From assembly GCA_008638375.1 (NCBI GenBank), contig CM018043.1:41486066-41550065 (forward strand): 64,000 nucleotides of DNA. Reading direction: 5' to 3'. Position 1 is the stretch's first letter. Every line of letters starts with the position of its first letter. Source of the stretch: Nyssa sinensis (lineage: Eukaryota > Streptophyta > Magnoliopsida > Cornales > Nyssaceae). The position numbers and the translations under genes are program-made. This document shows positions 1 through 11,988 of the stretch, one piece after another. The notes beneath the pieces were generated by a model. The model saw only the letters and a program-made list of their open reading frames with translations, had not been told where the DNA came from and ran no database searches.

Positions 1-565
1 GAATAACGGGCGGAATTTGATCAATTTCCTCCAAGCCCACGAGCAAGATTGGGGACATTTGATTTCCCAGAAGCTTTTGCCTTTAAGAAGGTTGCTACGA
101 ATCCACTGAACCCAAAGGGACTTAGAAGGATTTTGAAAGAGAGCCCAAATGAGTTTACCGAAAGCAGCTAGGTTCCAATCAACCAGCCTCTTAATACCAA
201 GACCCCCTTCATTTTTAGGGCAAGAAACATCCTCCCAAGCAACTTTGGAACCAGAAAATATGAGATGGTTGCCACTCCAGAGAAAGGATCTCATGGCTTG
301 CTCTATCTGATTTACCACCTTTTTAGGGAGGATGAAGTGAGAAGACCAGAAAACTTGAATGCTAAAAAGGACAGACCGGATCAACTGGACGCGACCTGCA
401 TAGGAAAGAGATTTAGTGGCCCAGTGAGTGATCTTACCAATGATGCGATCCACTAAAGATTTGCAATCTTGGGCCTTCAGCTTGGTAGAAATCAAAGGCA
501 CTCCAAGGTAACGGATAGGGAGGGAGCCTTCAGGAAAACCAACTTGAGCAACGATGAGCTGCTTG
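1..565 (-). pseudogene. LINE ORF2 fragment (RT thumb and downstream region), minus strand
   Basis: Read on the minus strand this matches the part of LINE ORF2 just after the RT catalytic region. Recognisable blocks include GFPEGSLPIRYLGVPL, SFLWSGNHLIFSGSKVAWE and GLGIKRLVDWN, all seen in the longer LINE copies of this window. It runs off the left edge. At about 555-566 it joins a plus-strand LINE. It is probably the same insertion as the minus-strand LINE at 4058-6145, but about 1.4 kb of ORF2 expected between the two parts is absent. It has no intact reading frame. Confidence 0.85.
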
Positions 566-3500
566 AATGCTATACGTTACCCCCATGATAGAAGAGGTGG
601 TAGGTGTGACTGGCCAACTGGTATGGATGATTGTAACACATGTTTCTTGAATGCTGAGCTTGAGGATCTTAGATTTTCTGGGCGCTTCTTCACCTGGTCA
701 AATGGTCAAGCTTCTCCCCATACTATACAAAGGAAGATTGACAGGGCTTTAGTCAACCATGACTGGTTCTCAGCTTTCCCAAACGCGGAGGCTGAATTCC
801 TTCCCCCTGGCCTCTCAGATCATTCCCCTATTCTTGTCAGATCCGGCATCTCTCTTGAAAAACGCAGGCTCCCTTTCAAATTCTTCAACTTTTGGGCTGA
901 CTATGATAACTTTCTTCCTACTATCGAGCAAGCCTGGCAAACAAACTTTCAAGGTACAGCCATGTTTATCTGTTGTCAAAAGCTTAAGAAGGTTAAATAT
1001 GCTCTTGAGGACCTCAATCAACAAAGATTCAATAACATCTCCTCCCATGTCCAAGAAGCTCGTAACAAGCTCTATGATATCCAAAACCTCCTTGAGCGAG
1101 ACCCTGGGAATGTGAGTATCATGCAAGAGGAAAAAGAAGCTCATCACCTTTTCTTCTCCCTTCTAAGCAGTGAGGAAAGTCTCGCCAAACAAAAATCCCG
1201 TATTCAATGGCTTTCTGAAGGTGATCAAAACACCTCTTTTTTCTTTAAATCTGTGACTAACCGAAGGAATCGTAACAAGATTGTCAGCCTCCTTGATGCG
1301 AATGGCTGTAGAATTGCTGACATAAAGGAGGTCAAGAACACTATTGTCAATTTTTATCATGATCTCCTTGGAACTGAAAGCCTTATCCATTACCCAGGTA
1401 AACAAGCTCTTGAGTCTTTTATCCCTAAACAACTTAATTCTGATCTGTTCACCTCTCTTCAATGCCCGGTCACTGAAGAAGAAATCCAGGAAGCTCTCTT
1501 TAGCCTTCATCCGAACAAAGCCCCTGGGCCTGATGGATTTAATAGTCATTTCTTCAAAAAAGCTTGGAATATTGTTAAACCTGAGGTCATTGCAGCTATC
1601 TCTGAATTTTTCTCTTCCAAAACCATCCTTAAAGAGCTAAATGCCACGGCTATTGCCCTTGTCCCCAAAGTTCCTAACCCCTCCTCTGTTCAAGACTTTT
1701 GGCCTATCTCTTACTGCAACACCCTTTACAAAGCTTTCTCCAAAATCCTGGCCAACCGTCTCAAGAAAGTTCTCCCTAGCCTTGTTGATCCTTCTCAATC
1801 TGCTTTTATTCAAGGCAGGAATATTAGTGACAACATTCTTCTAGCCCAAGAACTCATAAACAATTATCACAGGAACTCGGGCTCTCCTCGATGCACTATG
1901 AAAGTTGATCTTAAGAAAGCCTTTAACTCGGTGCGATGGGAATTTATTATTGATACTTTAAACATCATGGGCTTTCCTAAGCTCTTTATTGACTGGATCT
2001 ATTGCTGCATCTCAACCCCTTGTTTTTCAGTTGTCATTAATGGTGAGTTGGAAGGTTATTTTCCAGGGGCTAAGGGCCTAAGGCAAGGGGACCCTCTTTC
2101 CCCCTATCTCTTTGTGATTGCTATGGATGTTCTCTTTATGATTCTTCATCAGAAGACGGCTGACTCTCAATTTAAGCACCACTGGAGATGCCATAAATCC
2201 AAGCTGACTCATCTTTGTTTTGCTGATGATATCATGCTCTTTTGTCATGGGGACCTCACTTCAGCTTCTACCCTCAAGGAAGGGCTTGACACTTTTGCCT
2301 CTTTTTCTGGCCTTCTCCACAATGCCTCCAAAAGTAACATCTTCTTTTCAGGTGTTGATTACAATCTCAAGCAGCATCTCATTGATCACATCGGCTTCCC
2401 TGAAGGCTCCCTCCCTATCCGCTACCTTGGGGTTCCTTTGATCTCTACCAAGTTGAAAGCTCATGACTGCAAAATTCTAGTTGACCGCATCATCGGTAAG
2501 ATCACTCATTGGTCTACTAAATATCTTTCCTATGCAAGTCGGGTTCAGTTGATCAGATCAGTGCTTTTTAGCATTCAAGTCTTTTGGTCCTCCCACTTCA
2601 TCTGCCCTAAAAAGGTGGTGAATCAGATTGAGCAAGCTATGAGATCTTTTCTTTGGAGTGGCAACCATCTCATCTTTTCTGGTTCCAAAGTTGCTTGGGA
2701 GAATGTTACCTGCCCTCGTGATGAAAGGGGTCTTGGGATTAAGAAACTTGTTGATTGGAACCTAGCTGCTTTGGGGAAACTCATTTGGGCTCTTTTTCAA
2801 AATCCCTCAAAGTCCCCATGGGTTCAATGGATTTGCTGCAATCTTCTTAAAGGCAAAAGCTTCTGGGAAGTCAAATGCCCTCAATCTAGCCCGTGGGCTT
2901 GGAGAAAAATGATTAAATTTAGATCTTTATTCAAGCCTCATATCAAAATGTTCATTGGATCAGGGCTCTTTGCTTCCCTTTGGTTTGACTATTGGCTTCC
3001 CAATGGCTCCATCTACGACAACATGGGGGAAAGGGTTATTTATGATTCGGGATTGGGAAGATCTGCTACAGTGAGCTGCAACATTCAAGAAAATTGCTGG
3101 AACTGGCCTATTGCAAATTCTCCTCAGCTGCTGGACCTAAAGAATGGTATGCCTTCAAATTTCTTTCCCTCCCCTCTCCAAGATGACAAAGCAATTTGGT
3201 TGCCCTCCTCAAATGGGATCTTCTCCATCAGTTCAGCTTGGGAAACTCTACGGGGCCGCCACCCCCGGGTAAATTGGTGGAAGCTTATCTGGCATGCCAA
3301 ATCTATTCCGCGCGCTGGTTTTATTCTTTGGATGGCCATTCATCACAGCCTAAGGACCAAGGACCGCTTGTTCTCTTCTCACACTGGTCAAGATCCTAAA
3401 TGTCTTCTCTGTTCTAGAGAAAATGAGAATCACAATCACCTCTTCTTTTCCTGCCCATTCTCCTCCAACATATGGTCCCACTTGCTCTCAAAAAGTGGTT

Positions 3501-3652
3501 TTCACTGTCCTACTAGGGACTGGCAGCAAACTATCCTTTGGGCTACTAACTCTTTCAAAGGCAAGTCGTTCTCCTCTATCTTAGGCAGGCTTACTCTAGC
3601 TTGCACTGTTTACAGCATATGGCGTGAAAGGAATAGCAGATTATTCTCCTAG
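554..3652 (+). pseudogene. LINE ORF2: partial endonuclease, reverse transcriptase, zf-RVT
   Basis: This is a long open frame of 1032 codons. The first few codons come from the junction, not from a real start. The C-terminal part of the APE-like endonuclease comes first (block GLSDHSPI near residue 95). The RT core follows, with NKAPGPDGF near residue 322, GLRQGDPLSPYLF near 510 and the catalytic FADD at 556-559. A zf-RVT type zinc-binding domain lies near 949-975 (CLLCSRENENHNHLFFSC). There is no RNase H domain after it. The frame closes at a TAG where sister copies have CAG, so about 50 residues are lost. The missing N-terminal endonuclease makes it non-autonomous. Homologous frames at 18440, 32452 and 50126 support the reading. 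Confidence 0.9.
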
Positions 3653-4057
3653 ATCCAGAAAAGTCCAAATGCCATCATAGCTCAATCTCAGGACATGATC
3701 CGTGGCAGGCTCACTCACTCAACAGGGATTCAGGACTCATCTACCAATAGACATCTCCAGGTTACTTGGCCTTTGCCTGATAGCATATTTAAAGTGTAAT
3801 ATTTTTGCTGCTAGGGGTTGGGAGCTCTTCTGTTTATGTATGCTCTTCCTTTTCCCTAGCCTGCCCGAGGGTATGCCCTCTTGCTTTGTTTTCTTTTTCT
3901 TTGTTTAGTTTTCTCTTTTTTGTTTGCTTTTGGTCGGGTTCTCTTCTGTTTGTAGAAGTCCACCCTTCCTCTAGCTTGTTCGAGGGTATGCCCTCTTGAT
4001 CTTGTATTTATTCTTTTCTTTTTTATATCTTATTTACCTATCAAAAAAAAAAAAAAA
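566..4057 (+). mobile_element. 5'-truncated L1-type LINE with poly(A) tail
   Basis: The element starts inside the endonuclease domain (ORF2 block NAIRYPHDRRGG) and runs through RT and the zinc-binding domain to a 3' UTR and a 15-base A tract at 4043-4057. The 3' UTR contains two repeats of a motif around GAGGGTATGCCCTCTTG (about 3863 and 3982), shared with the other LINE tails here. 5' truncation with an intact 3' end is the normal product of target-primed reverse transcription. It lies inside a minus-strand LINE (4058-6145 and 1-565). Confidence 0.9.
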
Positions 4058-4890
4058 CAAATGAACATAGTTGTACCTTGGATATTAGAGTTCCAAGCCT
4101 GCTCAACAATAGGAAGGAAGTCATCAGAATCCACCCAAAAATTAAAGAATTTGAAAGCAACTCTACTCTTTTTTAGAGGGATGCCAGATCGAAAAATAAT
4201 AGGGGAATGATCAGAAAGGCCATGGGGAAGAAATTCAGCCTCTGCCATAGGAAAGGCAGCGAGCCAATCTTGGTTGACCAGGGCTCTATCAAGTTTTCGC
4301 TGAATAGAGAAGGGAGCAGCCTGTCCATTTGTCCAAGTGAAAAAATGCCCAGAGTATCTCAGATCCTCAAGCTCAGAATTCATAAAGCATTTGTTGCAGT
4401 CATCCATTATAGTGGGCCGGTCATGGCTACCACCGCTTCTTTCATGAGGGAAACGGATGGCATTGAAATCCCCAAATATAAGCCAAGGGATATCCTTGGA
4501 AATGGAGGCTTGGAGGTTGATGTCACGCCATAAATCAGTCTGTTGAAGAGGAAAGTTGGAGCCATAGATAACAGAAATGATCACAGAAGTATTGCTGTCC
4601 CGAATAATAGCATTGCAATGAATGGCTTGAGCATTGGCGCAGGAAGAATTAATCTGCAAAATAGAGTTATTCCAACCAATCCAAATTTTGCCAGAGGGAG
4701 CATGAGAATAGTTATGTATAAAAGACCAACCGGGAATGAGAGAGTTAGCTATAGAATCTTTGGAAACACTCTTAACTTTGGTCTCAACAATACCAAAAAA
4801 ACATATAGAATAATCATGAGTAAAGGTTCGAATTTCACACTGTTTAGAGGGGCTGTTCAATCCCCTGATATTCCAACAAGCAAAATTCAT
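4058..4890 (-). pseudogene. LINE ORF2 N-terminus, APE-like endonuclease (minus strand)
   Basis: This is the start of ORF2 with an intact endonuclease domain. Visible motifs are MNFACWNIRGLN at the N-terminus, GIVETKV (metal-binding Glu), IFGDFNAIRF (catalytic D-x-N) and GLSDHSPI (catalytic Asp-His). The enzyme class nicks target DNA to prime reverse transcription. The frame breaks where the plus-strand LINE poly(A) tail abuts at 4057/4058. The ORF2 start overlaps the ORF1 stop as ATGA at 4887-4890. Confidence 0.88.
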
Positions 4891-6145
4891 TGAGAAAGGG
4901 AGAGGGTGTTAGAACCGAATGTCCCTTGGTTCTTTAGGAGTTTCTGCTGCCGTCTTTGCTTCCTGAGTTGATTCCTTCTATAGTTGCTCCCAGTATCAGC
5001 TTCATCAACTTTGGCTATTTTATCCACTAAAGAGTTGGATTCAGGAGAGGCAGTGGAAGCAGAGTAGCTGTCTGCACATGGGAAGCTTTCATCTAGAGGA
5101 GGCCCACTGGAGTTAGGAGTTTTTGGGGATAAAAGAGAGACATTGCTCTCCTCCTAAGCTGAAAGAGGTCGCTGGACCTGATCATTTTTAGCATCTATAT
5201 TAGTAAGAGGATGAAGGGAATCAAGTTCCTTTATCTCTGGGCATTTAAGGCTATGACCACCGCTGGTGGTACCTGTTACCATTGGATTAATTCGTTGAAA
5301 TTCAGGATGCTCAATCTGCTGGTGGTACCTGTTACCATTAGCTGTCTAGCACTGTTAGTAGTGACTGCAATGGGATTGGTATGGTCTCCGGCATTTCTTA
5401 AAGCATTATTAGAGTGAGTGGAGGCAGCTTGGATGGAGTCTGCATTACTGTGGTTTTCAGCTTGAATGAGTTTGCCTTTTCTGGAAACTTCTCTCCAGAC
5501 TCCCTTGGTAATAGATGGAGCAGCATTAGTAGGGGGTTGGATAGTTTTCCCTGCATCACGTTTCATGGAAGGATAGTTAGCAAGTCTATGCCCAAATGTT
5601 TTACAATGGGTGCACATGGAGGGAAGCCATTGGTATTCAACCAATATTTCCTCTTTTGAGTGCTCAAACAATTGGAAATCAAAGCAATCAGGCAGCTCTT
5701 GGGTGGCGTCCACACAAATTCGTGCATAGCTTATCCTAGATTGTTCTTCAGTATAAGAATCAGCATAGAGAGGCTTCCCAATGGCACTGGCAACGTAGCT
5801 AAGCCCTTGGGCTGTCCAGAGTTCATAAGGGATATTATAGAATTTTATCCAGACAGGAATTTTTGCCACCTCTTGCTTTGAGAGAGCCATGCCAGGGTGC
5901 CATTTTTGAAGGATGATATGTCGCCCAGAGAAGTGCCAGAGCACAATTTCAAGGATAGAGCTGATAGCATGCATAGAATCAAATTTGAAAAAATAGAATC
6001 CATTGCCATTTGTGAGGACAGAGTTTAACCCATTTTGCTCCAGGGTTTTCCTGCAACTTTCTTTACCCAAAGAAATGGCAATTTCTTGTCTAAAAAATAG
6101 CCGACCATGGTGGTTTCCCAATCCGGAATGCCAAAGTTCCCAATC
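4887..6145 (-). pseudogene. LINE ORF1, DUF4283 plus degenerate CCHC knuckle (minus strand)
   Basis: This is the C-terminal half of LINE ORF1, a nucleic-acid-binding chaperone-like protein. The DUF4283 region is clear (blocks LTNGNGFYFFKFDSMHA, GRHIILQKWHPGMALS, PVWIKFYNIPYELWTAQGL and SYVASAIGKPLYADS). The zinc knuckle reads CTHCKTFGHRLANY, so the last Cys of C-x2-C-x3-GH-x4-C is replaced by Tyr. A frame change near 6110 and another near 5280 break the ORF. The Ser/Thr-rich N-terminus found in the full-length copy is missing. The copy ends near 6145 against LTR sequence, so it was probably inserted 5'-truncated into LTR B. Confidence 0.85.
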
Positions 6146-7783
6146 AATTGCTTAACCTAGTAACCAAACAACCTAATAATATATAATCAAAACAGTGCAT
6201 TCAAAACGACGCAGTACTATTGAAATATAACATCACACGACACCGTTTGGGGACTGCTCATCGTCTTCTCTAATTAGTCCTCGTCACCTTCGCCGGCAAT
6301 GGCCGTTCTACTCCGATCATTTTTCTGACTTATCTCAATGTGGTTCAATTATATCTTTCAAGGAGATTCCATATATCAATTTATTAACCAACATGGTAAG
6401 GTTTTTGGTCGTCAAACAAGTCATTACAGTGGCTGTTTTTGGCCAAAATCGAAATTCCGATGGCCCTTTTTTTTTTCAATTTCATGACTGTTTAGTCACT
6501 GTTTCCATGCTAAATTACATCTACATTCATTAGGGACATAGTATAAACAATCTTGCAGTCTTAAAACATATTTTCATGCATAAAATCACAAATATCCGAT
6601 TATTCTCCATGACCTGCAACTGCCCCTTTCTATCTCATTTCTAAACTGTTTTGAATGATTCTTTTTGTAAAATATTCCCCATTTCATGATTATTCAACCC
6701 TTGGTAACAAAACCTAATTTCATTCTTTCAAATTTAAAAATAGAAAGCAACTTCTCATTCTGTATCTCAGAGCTCCTCCCTTGGCCTCAGCTTCCTTTCT
6801 CGGTTCTGATTTTCCTTAAATCACCCAACACATCTATTTATAGGCATCAATCCCATTTGCATGCCATTTTTTTTCTTTTCTCTCTTCCCCCATGTCTGTC
6901 GCCTTCTTTGACTGTCCCTTTTTCCTACATTTCGGCTGCCTCTTTCCTTTTTCTTCATTTGGTTAGTTGCATTGAATTTTTGAAAGACTTTTTACATATC
7001 TATACATAATATAATATACATTATATGCACACACTTCACTTCTTCATATCAGCAACCTCATAGAACCTTCCCTCAACACACTAGCAACCCTCAATAACTA
7101 CACACAGCACGGCTGCATGCATAGTCTATATATATATATATTGTTTCATTATGTGTGTAATACATATATGTACTATAATGTGCATTCCCTTCTTCGTATG
7201 TGGTTGTGTATATACATATGTACACATATACTCACACACATATATACTCAATTATATAGCAGTTTATGACTGGTGTTATATACATATATTCATAAAATTC
7301 TAATTTCATATTTATATACATACACATATGGATAAACGTACGCATTCATGTATATATGTGCACTACGATGTTCGATTCTGGGTTGCTTGGCATTGCTCAG
7401 TATATTTGAATCTATTCACATTCTGAAATTGTTCATTCTATTAGGTATCGTAATATAGAGCCGTACCAGCTCGGGTTTACATGATTGTTCAGGCATATTC
7501 CAGGTCGGGGTTTTACATTCTCTGGCTCGGTTTGTTCGTACTCGAGCTTTTTTTTTTTCTCAATCTCATAATTTTCTGAGATCATAAATTCTATTCTTTA
7601 CCTCGTATGCATACCCATTACTGTATACTAATCATCGTGATAGTTTGGTATATTTGAGGTCTACTATTCTCGGTCTGAGCTGATCTCGGTTTACTTTTGG
7701 TACCATGCTCATTGGCTTGTTCTATTATGTAATAGTAGGACATGAATGAAATTATTCTAATTCATTTGGGTCGATGTGTTACA
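6146..7783 (-). mobile_element. Giant-LTR fragment B (5' part of LTR), minus strand
   Basis: Read from 7783 downward it begins TGTAACACATCGACCC, the LTR start also seen at 12353, 16162 (degenerate), 40701 and 46114. It aligns block by block with LTR A: compare 7630-7780 with 16000-16160, 6760-6810 with 15200-15260, and 6180-6300 with 14520-14700. The far part of the LTR (donor-like site onward) is missing, cut off by the LINE at 6145. It lies directly against truncated LTR A at 7784. It is rich in short TA/CA microsatellite stretches (7110-7360). No coding potential was seen. Confidence 0.75.
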
Positions 7784-7945
7784 CTCCTCAACTGTCTCCC
7801 TACGCTCCTAACCTCTTACCGTGGTTCTGTAGCATTCTCACCTGAAAAATATAATGAATGGGATGAGCTGACAAAGCTCAATAAGTAAAAGCTTCTCTCT
7901 AATACGGGTTAAGAATCACGTGACAAAAAAAATACAAACTCAAAG

Positions 7946-8304
7946 GTCGTGGTAGGCTCACTCACTCAAAAGGGATTCAGGACTCAACTTCCAATAGACA
8001 TCTCCAGTTTACTTGGTCTTTGCCTGATAGCATATTTAAAGTGTAATATTTTTGCTGCTTGGGGTTGGGAGCTCTTCTGTTTTATGTATGCTCTTCCTTT
8101 CCCCTAGCTTGCCCGAGGGTATGCCCTCTTGTTTTGTTTTCTTTTTCTTTGTTTAGTTTTTTCTTTTTTGTTGCTTTTGGTCGGGTGCTCTTCTGTTTGT
8201 AGAAGTCCATCCTTCCTCTAGCTTGTTCGAGGGTATGCCCTCTTAATCTTGTATTTTATTCTTTCTTTTATCTATCTTATTTACCTATCAAAAAAAAAAA
8301 AAAA
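7946..8304 (+). mobile_element. Severely 5'-truncated LINE tail
   Basis: This holds the last codons and 3' UTR of the same LINE family as 566-4057. It includes the CACTCAAAAGGGATTC segment, two copies of the GAGGGTATGCCCTCTT motif, and an A tract at about 8290-8304 preceded by ACCTATC. Only about 355 bp were copied. I could not define a convincing target duplication. Confidence 0.85.
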
Positions 8305-8817
8305 CTAATAGCCAGTCATGACAATAGTTGCAGTTAACAGTAAAATGCTGTAATGGCCAATGAACAATAAAGCACAATAACATTTATGAGTAATAGTGTC
8401 ACGACCCGGAATCCACCCTGTACGGATCCCGAATTGCAACCGCCACCCTTCGGCCCATGGGCCATCGGGTGAGGCTCAAGTAAGCAACGGCGCCAGATGG
8501 CTGTGCGATAGGGCCAGAACTGGCAAATTTACGGAAGCGTGAAAAACTTTTTCTTTTCGCACGCCCGCTCGGTACCGTCGCTTCTTCTTCGGAGCGATGA
8601 ACAAATAATATACATTCAGAGTAGCATACTAAAAATTTAAAGTTTTACATAATACATATCCGATTGCCCCTCGGGGCTTAAGTACATAATCGTCCAAAAA
8701 TTACTACAACAGAATTGGCCAACTATGGGTCCTAATATTTCGAAAAGTCCTTAATCATAGTGAAGCTGCTAATCGCCAATCCTTAAATAGGGCAAGGCTC
8801 CCATTCATCATCAATAC

Positions 8818-10058
8818 CTAAAAAATGTTGGGGAATGGGGTGAGCTTCAAAAAGCCCAGTGAGTAATTCCAGCACTTTGTCATGGGTTTTCAATTGGTAG
8901 TGGGTTAGTTTAAGAGAAACTTCATAAAACATACACTACCAATTGTACATATACTTCAATACAGAAAACGGAATTCTTCAAAAAGATAGCATGAAGCATA
9001 CAAAGCATTCAAGCTAGGCACGTACTTCAATAATCATAGAATACAAGAATCTTCAAATCACATAGCATGATGCATTTTTAGAGCATTCAATAAAGCATTT
9101 AATATGCAACAGAATTTATAAAAATGTGCACAGTGGCCATTTCAAGACCAAGGAAATAATTTGAAATCCTTTCCATGAAAATAGAAGGCTGTAAATTTCT
9201 TCTTCTTTAAAACTTCAAAGGGTTATACAAAAACCCATTTCAGGTAAATGGGGGCTTAAAAACCTACTACCATTTTTGAAAACATTGTCATCTTTTCACT
9301 TTGATTAGGAGAATCCGTTTTGAACTAGATTCTAGTCTTACTTCTGAGAGATCTCATGCTTAGGGGATCAGATCCTGCTACCGGGCATTCTTCTGAATTG
9401 AGAACCTGAAGGGAATTCAATAATTTGCGATGCTTATGCATCATTATCTTACAAAACTTTTCAATTCTTCACTGATGCTTTTCAAAAAGCATTGAAAAGA
9501 AGATTTCTTCAAATATGTGCTTTTCACGGGCATTAAAAACTTGACTTTTCAAGAAAAGCATTTATGAGCTTCTAAAAACATGGCTTCTTCAATAATTGCT
9601 TTTGATGAAGATTTAAAAACATGGCTTCAATAAAGAGAATTAATTTTCATGAGAATTCAAAACGTGGACAATTTAACGGAGGTTTTAAACACTTGGAGGA
9701 CAGCGCTTGAAACATTTAACACATGAGCTTCAGGAATTTAAATTACGATGTTTAGGAATTTATTAAAGCATAAGTAGAATAAAAGCAGTTAATTCAAGAG
9801 GCATTTAATAAGATTTACATTTACATGGACATGCGGAAATAAACGTATCATTTGTAAAAATATCAAGTAGCAAATTTTGCATGCCATGTTAAAATTTATA
9901 AATAAAACGACAGTATAAAGCATATAAATATGAGAATTTAAGTTTAGAAATACTGCAGATATTTAAAACATGAAAACACTTCAGAATATTTAAACTTCGA
10001 TTTACTTTAGAATCCATGGAGATTAAAAACCTCCACTTCAAAGTACAGGATTACTCAC
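8818..10058 (-). other. Putative LTR intron in LTR D
   Basis: On the minus strand a donor-like site (AAG|GTGAGTAA, GT starting at 10058) lies in a block strongly conserved with LTR C. An acceptor-like TTTTTTAG|G ends at 8818, preceded by a conserved block of about 75 bp. The interval is 1241 bp. Splicing itself is inferred, not seen. The acceptor is TAG here and CAG in the other three LTRs. Confidence 0.4.
8891..8945 (-). repeat. Conserved 12 bp inverted repeat (hairpin) in LTR D
   Basis: Arms CAATTGGTAGTG (8891-8902) and CACTACCAATTG (8934-8945) are perfect complements with a 31 nt loop. The same arms with a different loop occur in LTR C at 43767-43820. The hairpin ends 72 nt before the acceptor-like site. 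Confidence 0.75.
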
Positions 10059-10620
10059 CTTGCTCCCCCAGATTTGTACTACTAGTGGGCTTTTCCCTTC
10101 CCTTTGTAGCTCTTAAGAAAATTATAAAGAACTTGTCAACTTCACTTTTACTTTAAATTATTACCTATTGAGGCTTTTTCATTTAATTTTTTTTTTAGGC
10201 CCGACGTATCCTAATCTCTTAGAATTGGTCTTATCGGTCTATTGTGGTAATTAATAAATTTTATCTTCCACGTGAATTTTTTTTATTTATTTTGGTATTA
10301 TGGACTTCACCGTTGGGTTCGGAACGTTGAATAAAGTCAATTTAGACCCCTTCGGCTTTTTATTTGGCTTCGGGCATATTAGGGGCAATTTGGTAATTTA
10401 CACTTTTATGTGTCTAAATTTTTCGGAGTCCCGTCTCATGAAACGGACCCCGCCATTGGGTCTAGAACGCTCAAAATAGTCAAAATACACTATTCATTTA
10501 TTTATTTTGGACGTCGGAATATTTTATTATTATTAAATTAATTAAATAATTTAATTTCATTAATTATAAAATTAGATAATATATATTATTTTTGTTGAAA
10601 ATTTTCAACAGGAACGAGTG

Positions 10621-10717
10621 CGGCTCAGTGGTCTTAGGGGCCTGACTTAGGGCTTGGGCCTGTGAGGGTCACTTGTTCGAACTTGGGGAGCCGTAGGGCT
10701 TCCCACATTTTTTTTTT
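10621..10717 (+). other. tRNA-like A-box/B-box module in LTR D (first)
   Basis: An A-box-like CGGCTCAGTGG (10621-10631) and a B-box-like TTGTTCGAACTTG (about 10672) are about 52 nt apart and are followed by a T run at 10708-10717. It lies antisense to the LTR. It may be a decayed tRNA-derived sequence (SINE-like) captured by the LTR. No full cloverleaf is evident. Confidence 0.4.
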
Positions 10718-10940
10718 CATAAAATTCGTGTGCCAAGCAGTAGATACAGGCCCAAACAAGGATAGGATATCCCTGCCACCATTGGGGTTTATTAAATCAG
10801 TTGCTATTCGTGAAGCCAAATAGTCAAAACTTTTATTTAAAAGAAACAAAAAGATGCGTTTCATTAATGCGGTGGCCTGCCCCACGCTTCAACGTGTGTC
10901 TGAGTCGACACGATGGGTAACCTAACTCGGTCAGGATCGG

Positions 10941-10966
10941 CTGAGTCAACTCACGAGTTGACTCAG
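10941..10966. promoter_or_regulatory. Perfect dyad with bZIP/W-box-like cores in LTR D
   Basis: CTGAGTCAACTC (10941-10952) is followed after 2 nt by its exact reverse complement (10955-10966). The arms include TGAGTCA (bZIP-like) and TTGACT (W-box-like) cores. The position, about 1.4 kb into the LTR, is similar to the dyad cluster of LTR C. A promoter role is inferred. Confidence 0.4.
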
Positions 10967-11988
10967 TGGGGTCTTCTTCTTCCCCGTGCTTGCGCTACTG
11001 TTCCTCTGCAACCCTAGCTATACTACCGTCCATCTTCGTGGATTTCTACTGCAATTCGAGGGGTTTGGATGGCATCACTCGGTTTCTGCATGTTCCAGGA
11101 ATGGTTAGGCATTGATTTAGTGGATCGATTCGAGCTCAAACACTCAGTGGAAGGTCCATGGGTGTTCTCGGTTCTAGGTCTTTTCCTAGCTCGTTTCAAG
11201 ATCATTTTCTATGTGGTTTGTTGCGTTGGACTCCTTGTGTCATGGGGAATCTATTCCTACTCCTGCATGCAAGCTTAGGTGTGTCTACAAGGATCTGCCA
11301 GTGTTGACCTCTCGGCCCCTCACCTAAACAGTGCTTAACAGTGAGCCATTTCTTTTGCTTTTTTTTTTTTTTTTTTATTTTTCCCCCTATCTCTTGTTTG
11401 TGTCACGTTGTAAGACTCAAAATGATTTTTAGTGTGAGTCAGATTCTCAGTGAGTTTCTTCAAGCTTCAACCATGGTGGCCTTCACAGGTTTGGTGTTCT
11501 AGGGCTGTTTCAGGTCCAAAATTCATGCCTTAATCAAGTTTTATACACTCAAAATGTCATGCATGCAACCAAAAATCTTAAACGGCTCATACGTACTCAA
11601 ATTTTAGAGAGAGAAAATCAGTTGGGTGGGTGATTTTACCTCAGCAGTGATGCCTTCTCTTTCCTTAGTTTGCTTTTAACTCCTATCTAATGCATCTAGG
11701 GTCGGTTAGAGCTGCATGCAACCTTCCCCTTTCTTTTTGTTCTTCTCCCTTCACTTTCTCTCTCTAGTTCTCTCTCTACCTGAGCACACACTTACACAAA
11801 TCTGATTTTCTGGTCTTCAATTGCACACACGCAATACAGATATATAATATCACCTATTATTTTATTGTTTTATTTTAAAAGGAATTCTTTTGGTTGCATG
11901 AAAGGCCATTGGCCAATTTGGGAGGTGGGGCTCCATTTTAATCTGTTTATGTACATATAGGTTGTATTTTTAATCACAAATAGGTGGG

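Noticed and set aside
554..3652. Host reverse-transcriptase-like gene
   Set aside because: The open frame is long, but it lacks its endonuclease N-terminus, has a premature stop and ends in a LINE 3' UTR with poly(A). It is a LINE copy.
1..6145. Twin-priming (5' inversion) of a single LINE insertion
   Set aside because: The minus-strand parts overlap in content with the plus-strand part rather than being complementary segments of one copy, and they differ in sequence. Nested insertion fits better.
6686..7009. 107-codon ORF with a hydrophobic stretch
   Set aside because: It lies in LTR B, is not conserved in the aligned part of LTR A, and has pyrimidine-rich low-complexity codons. Chance ORF.
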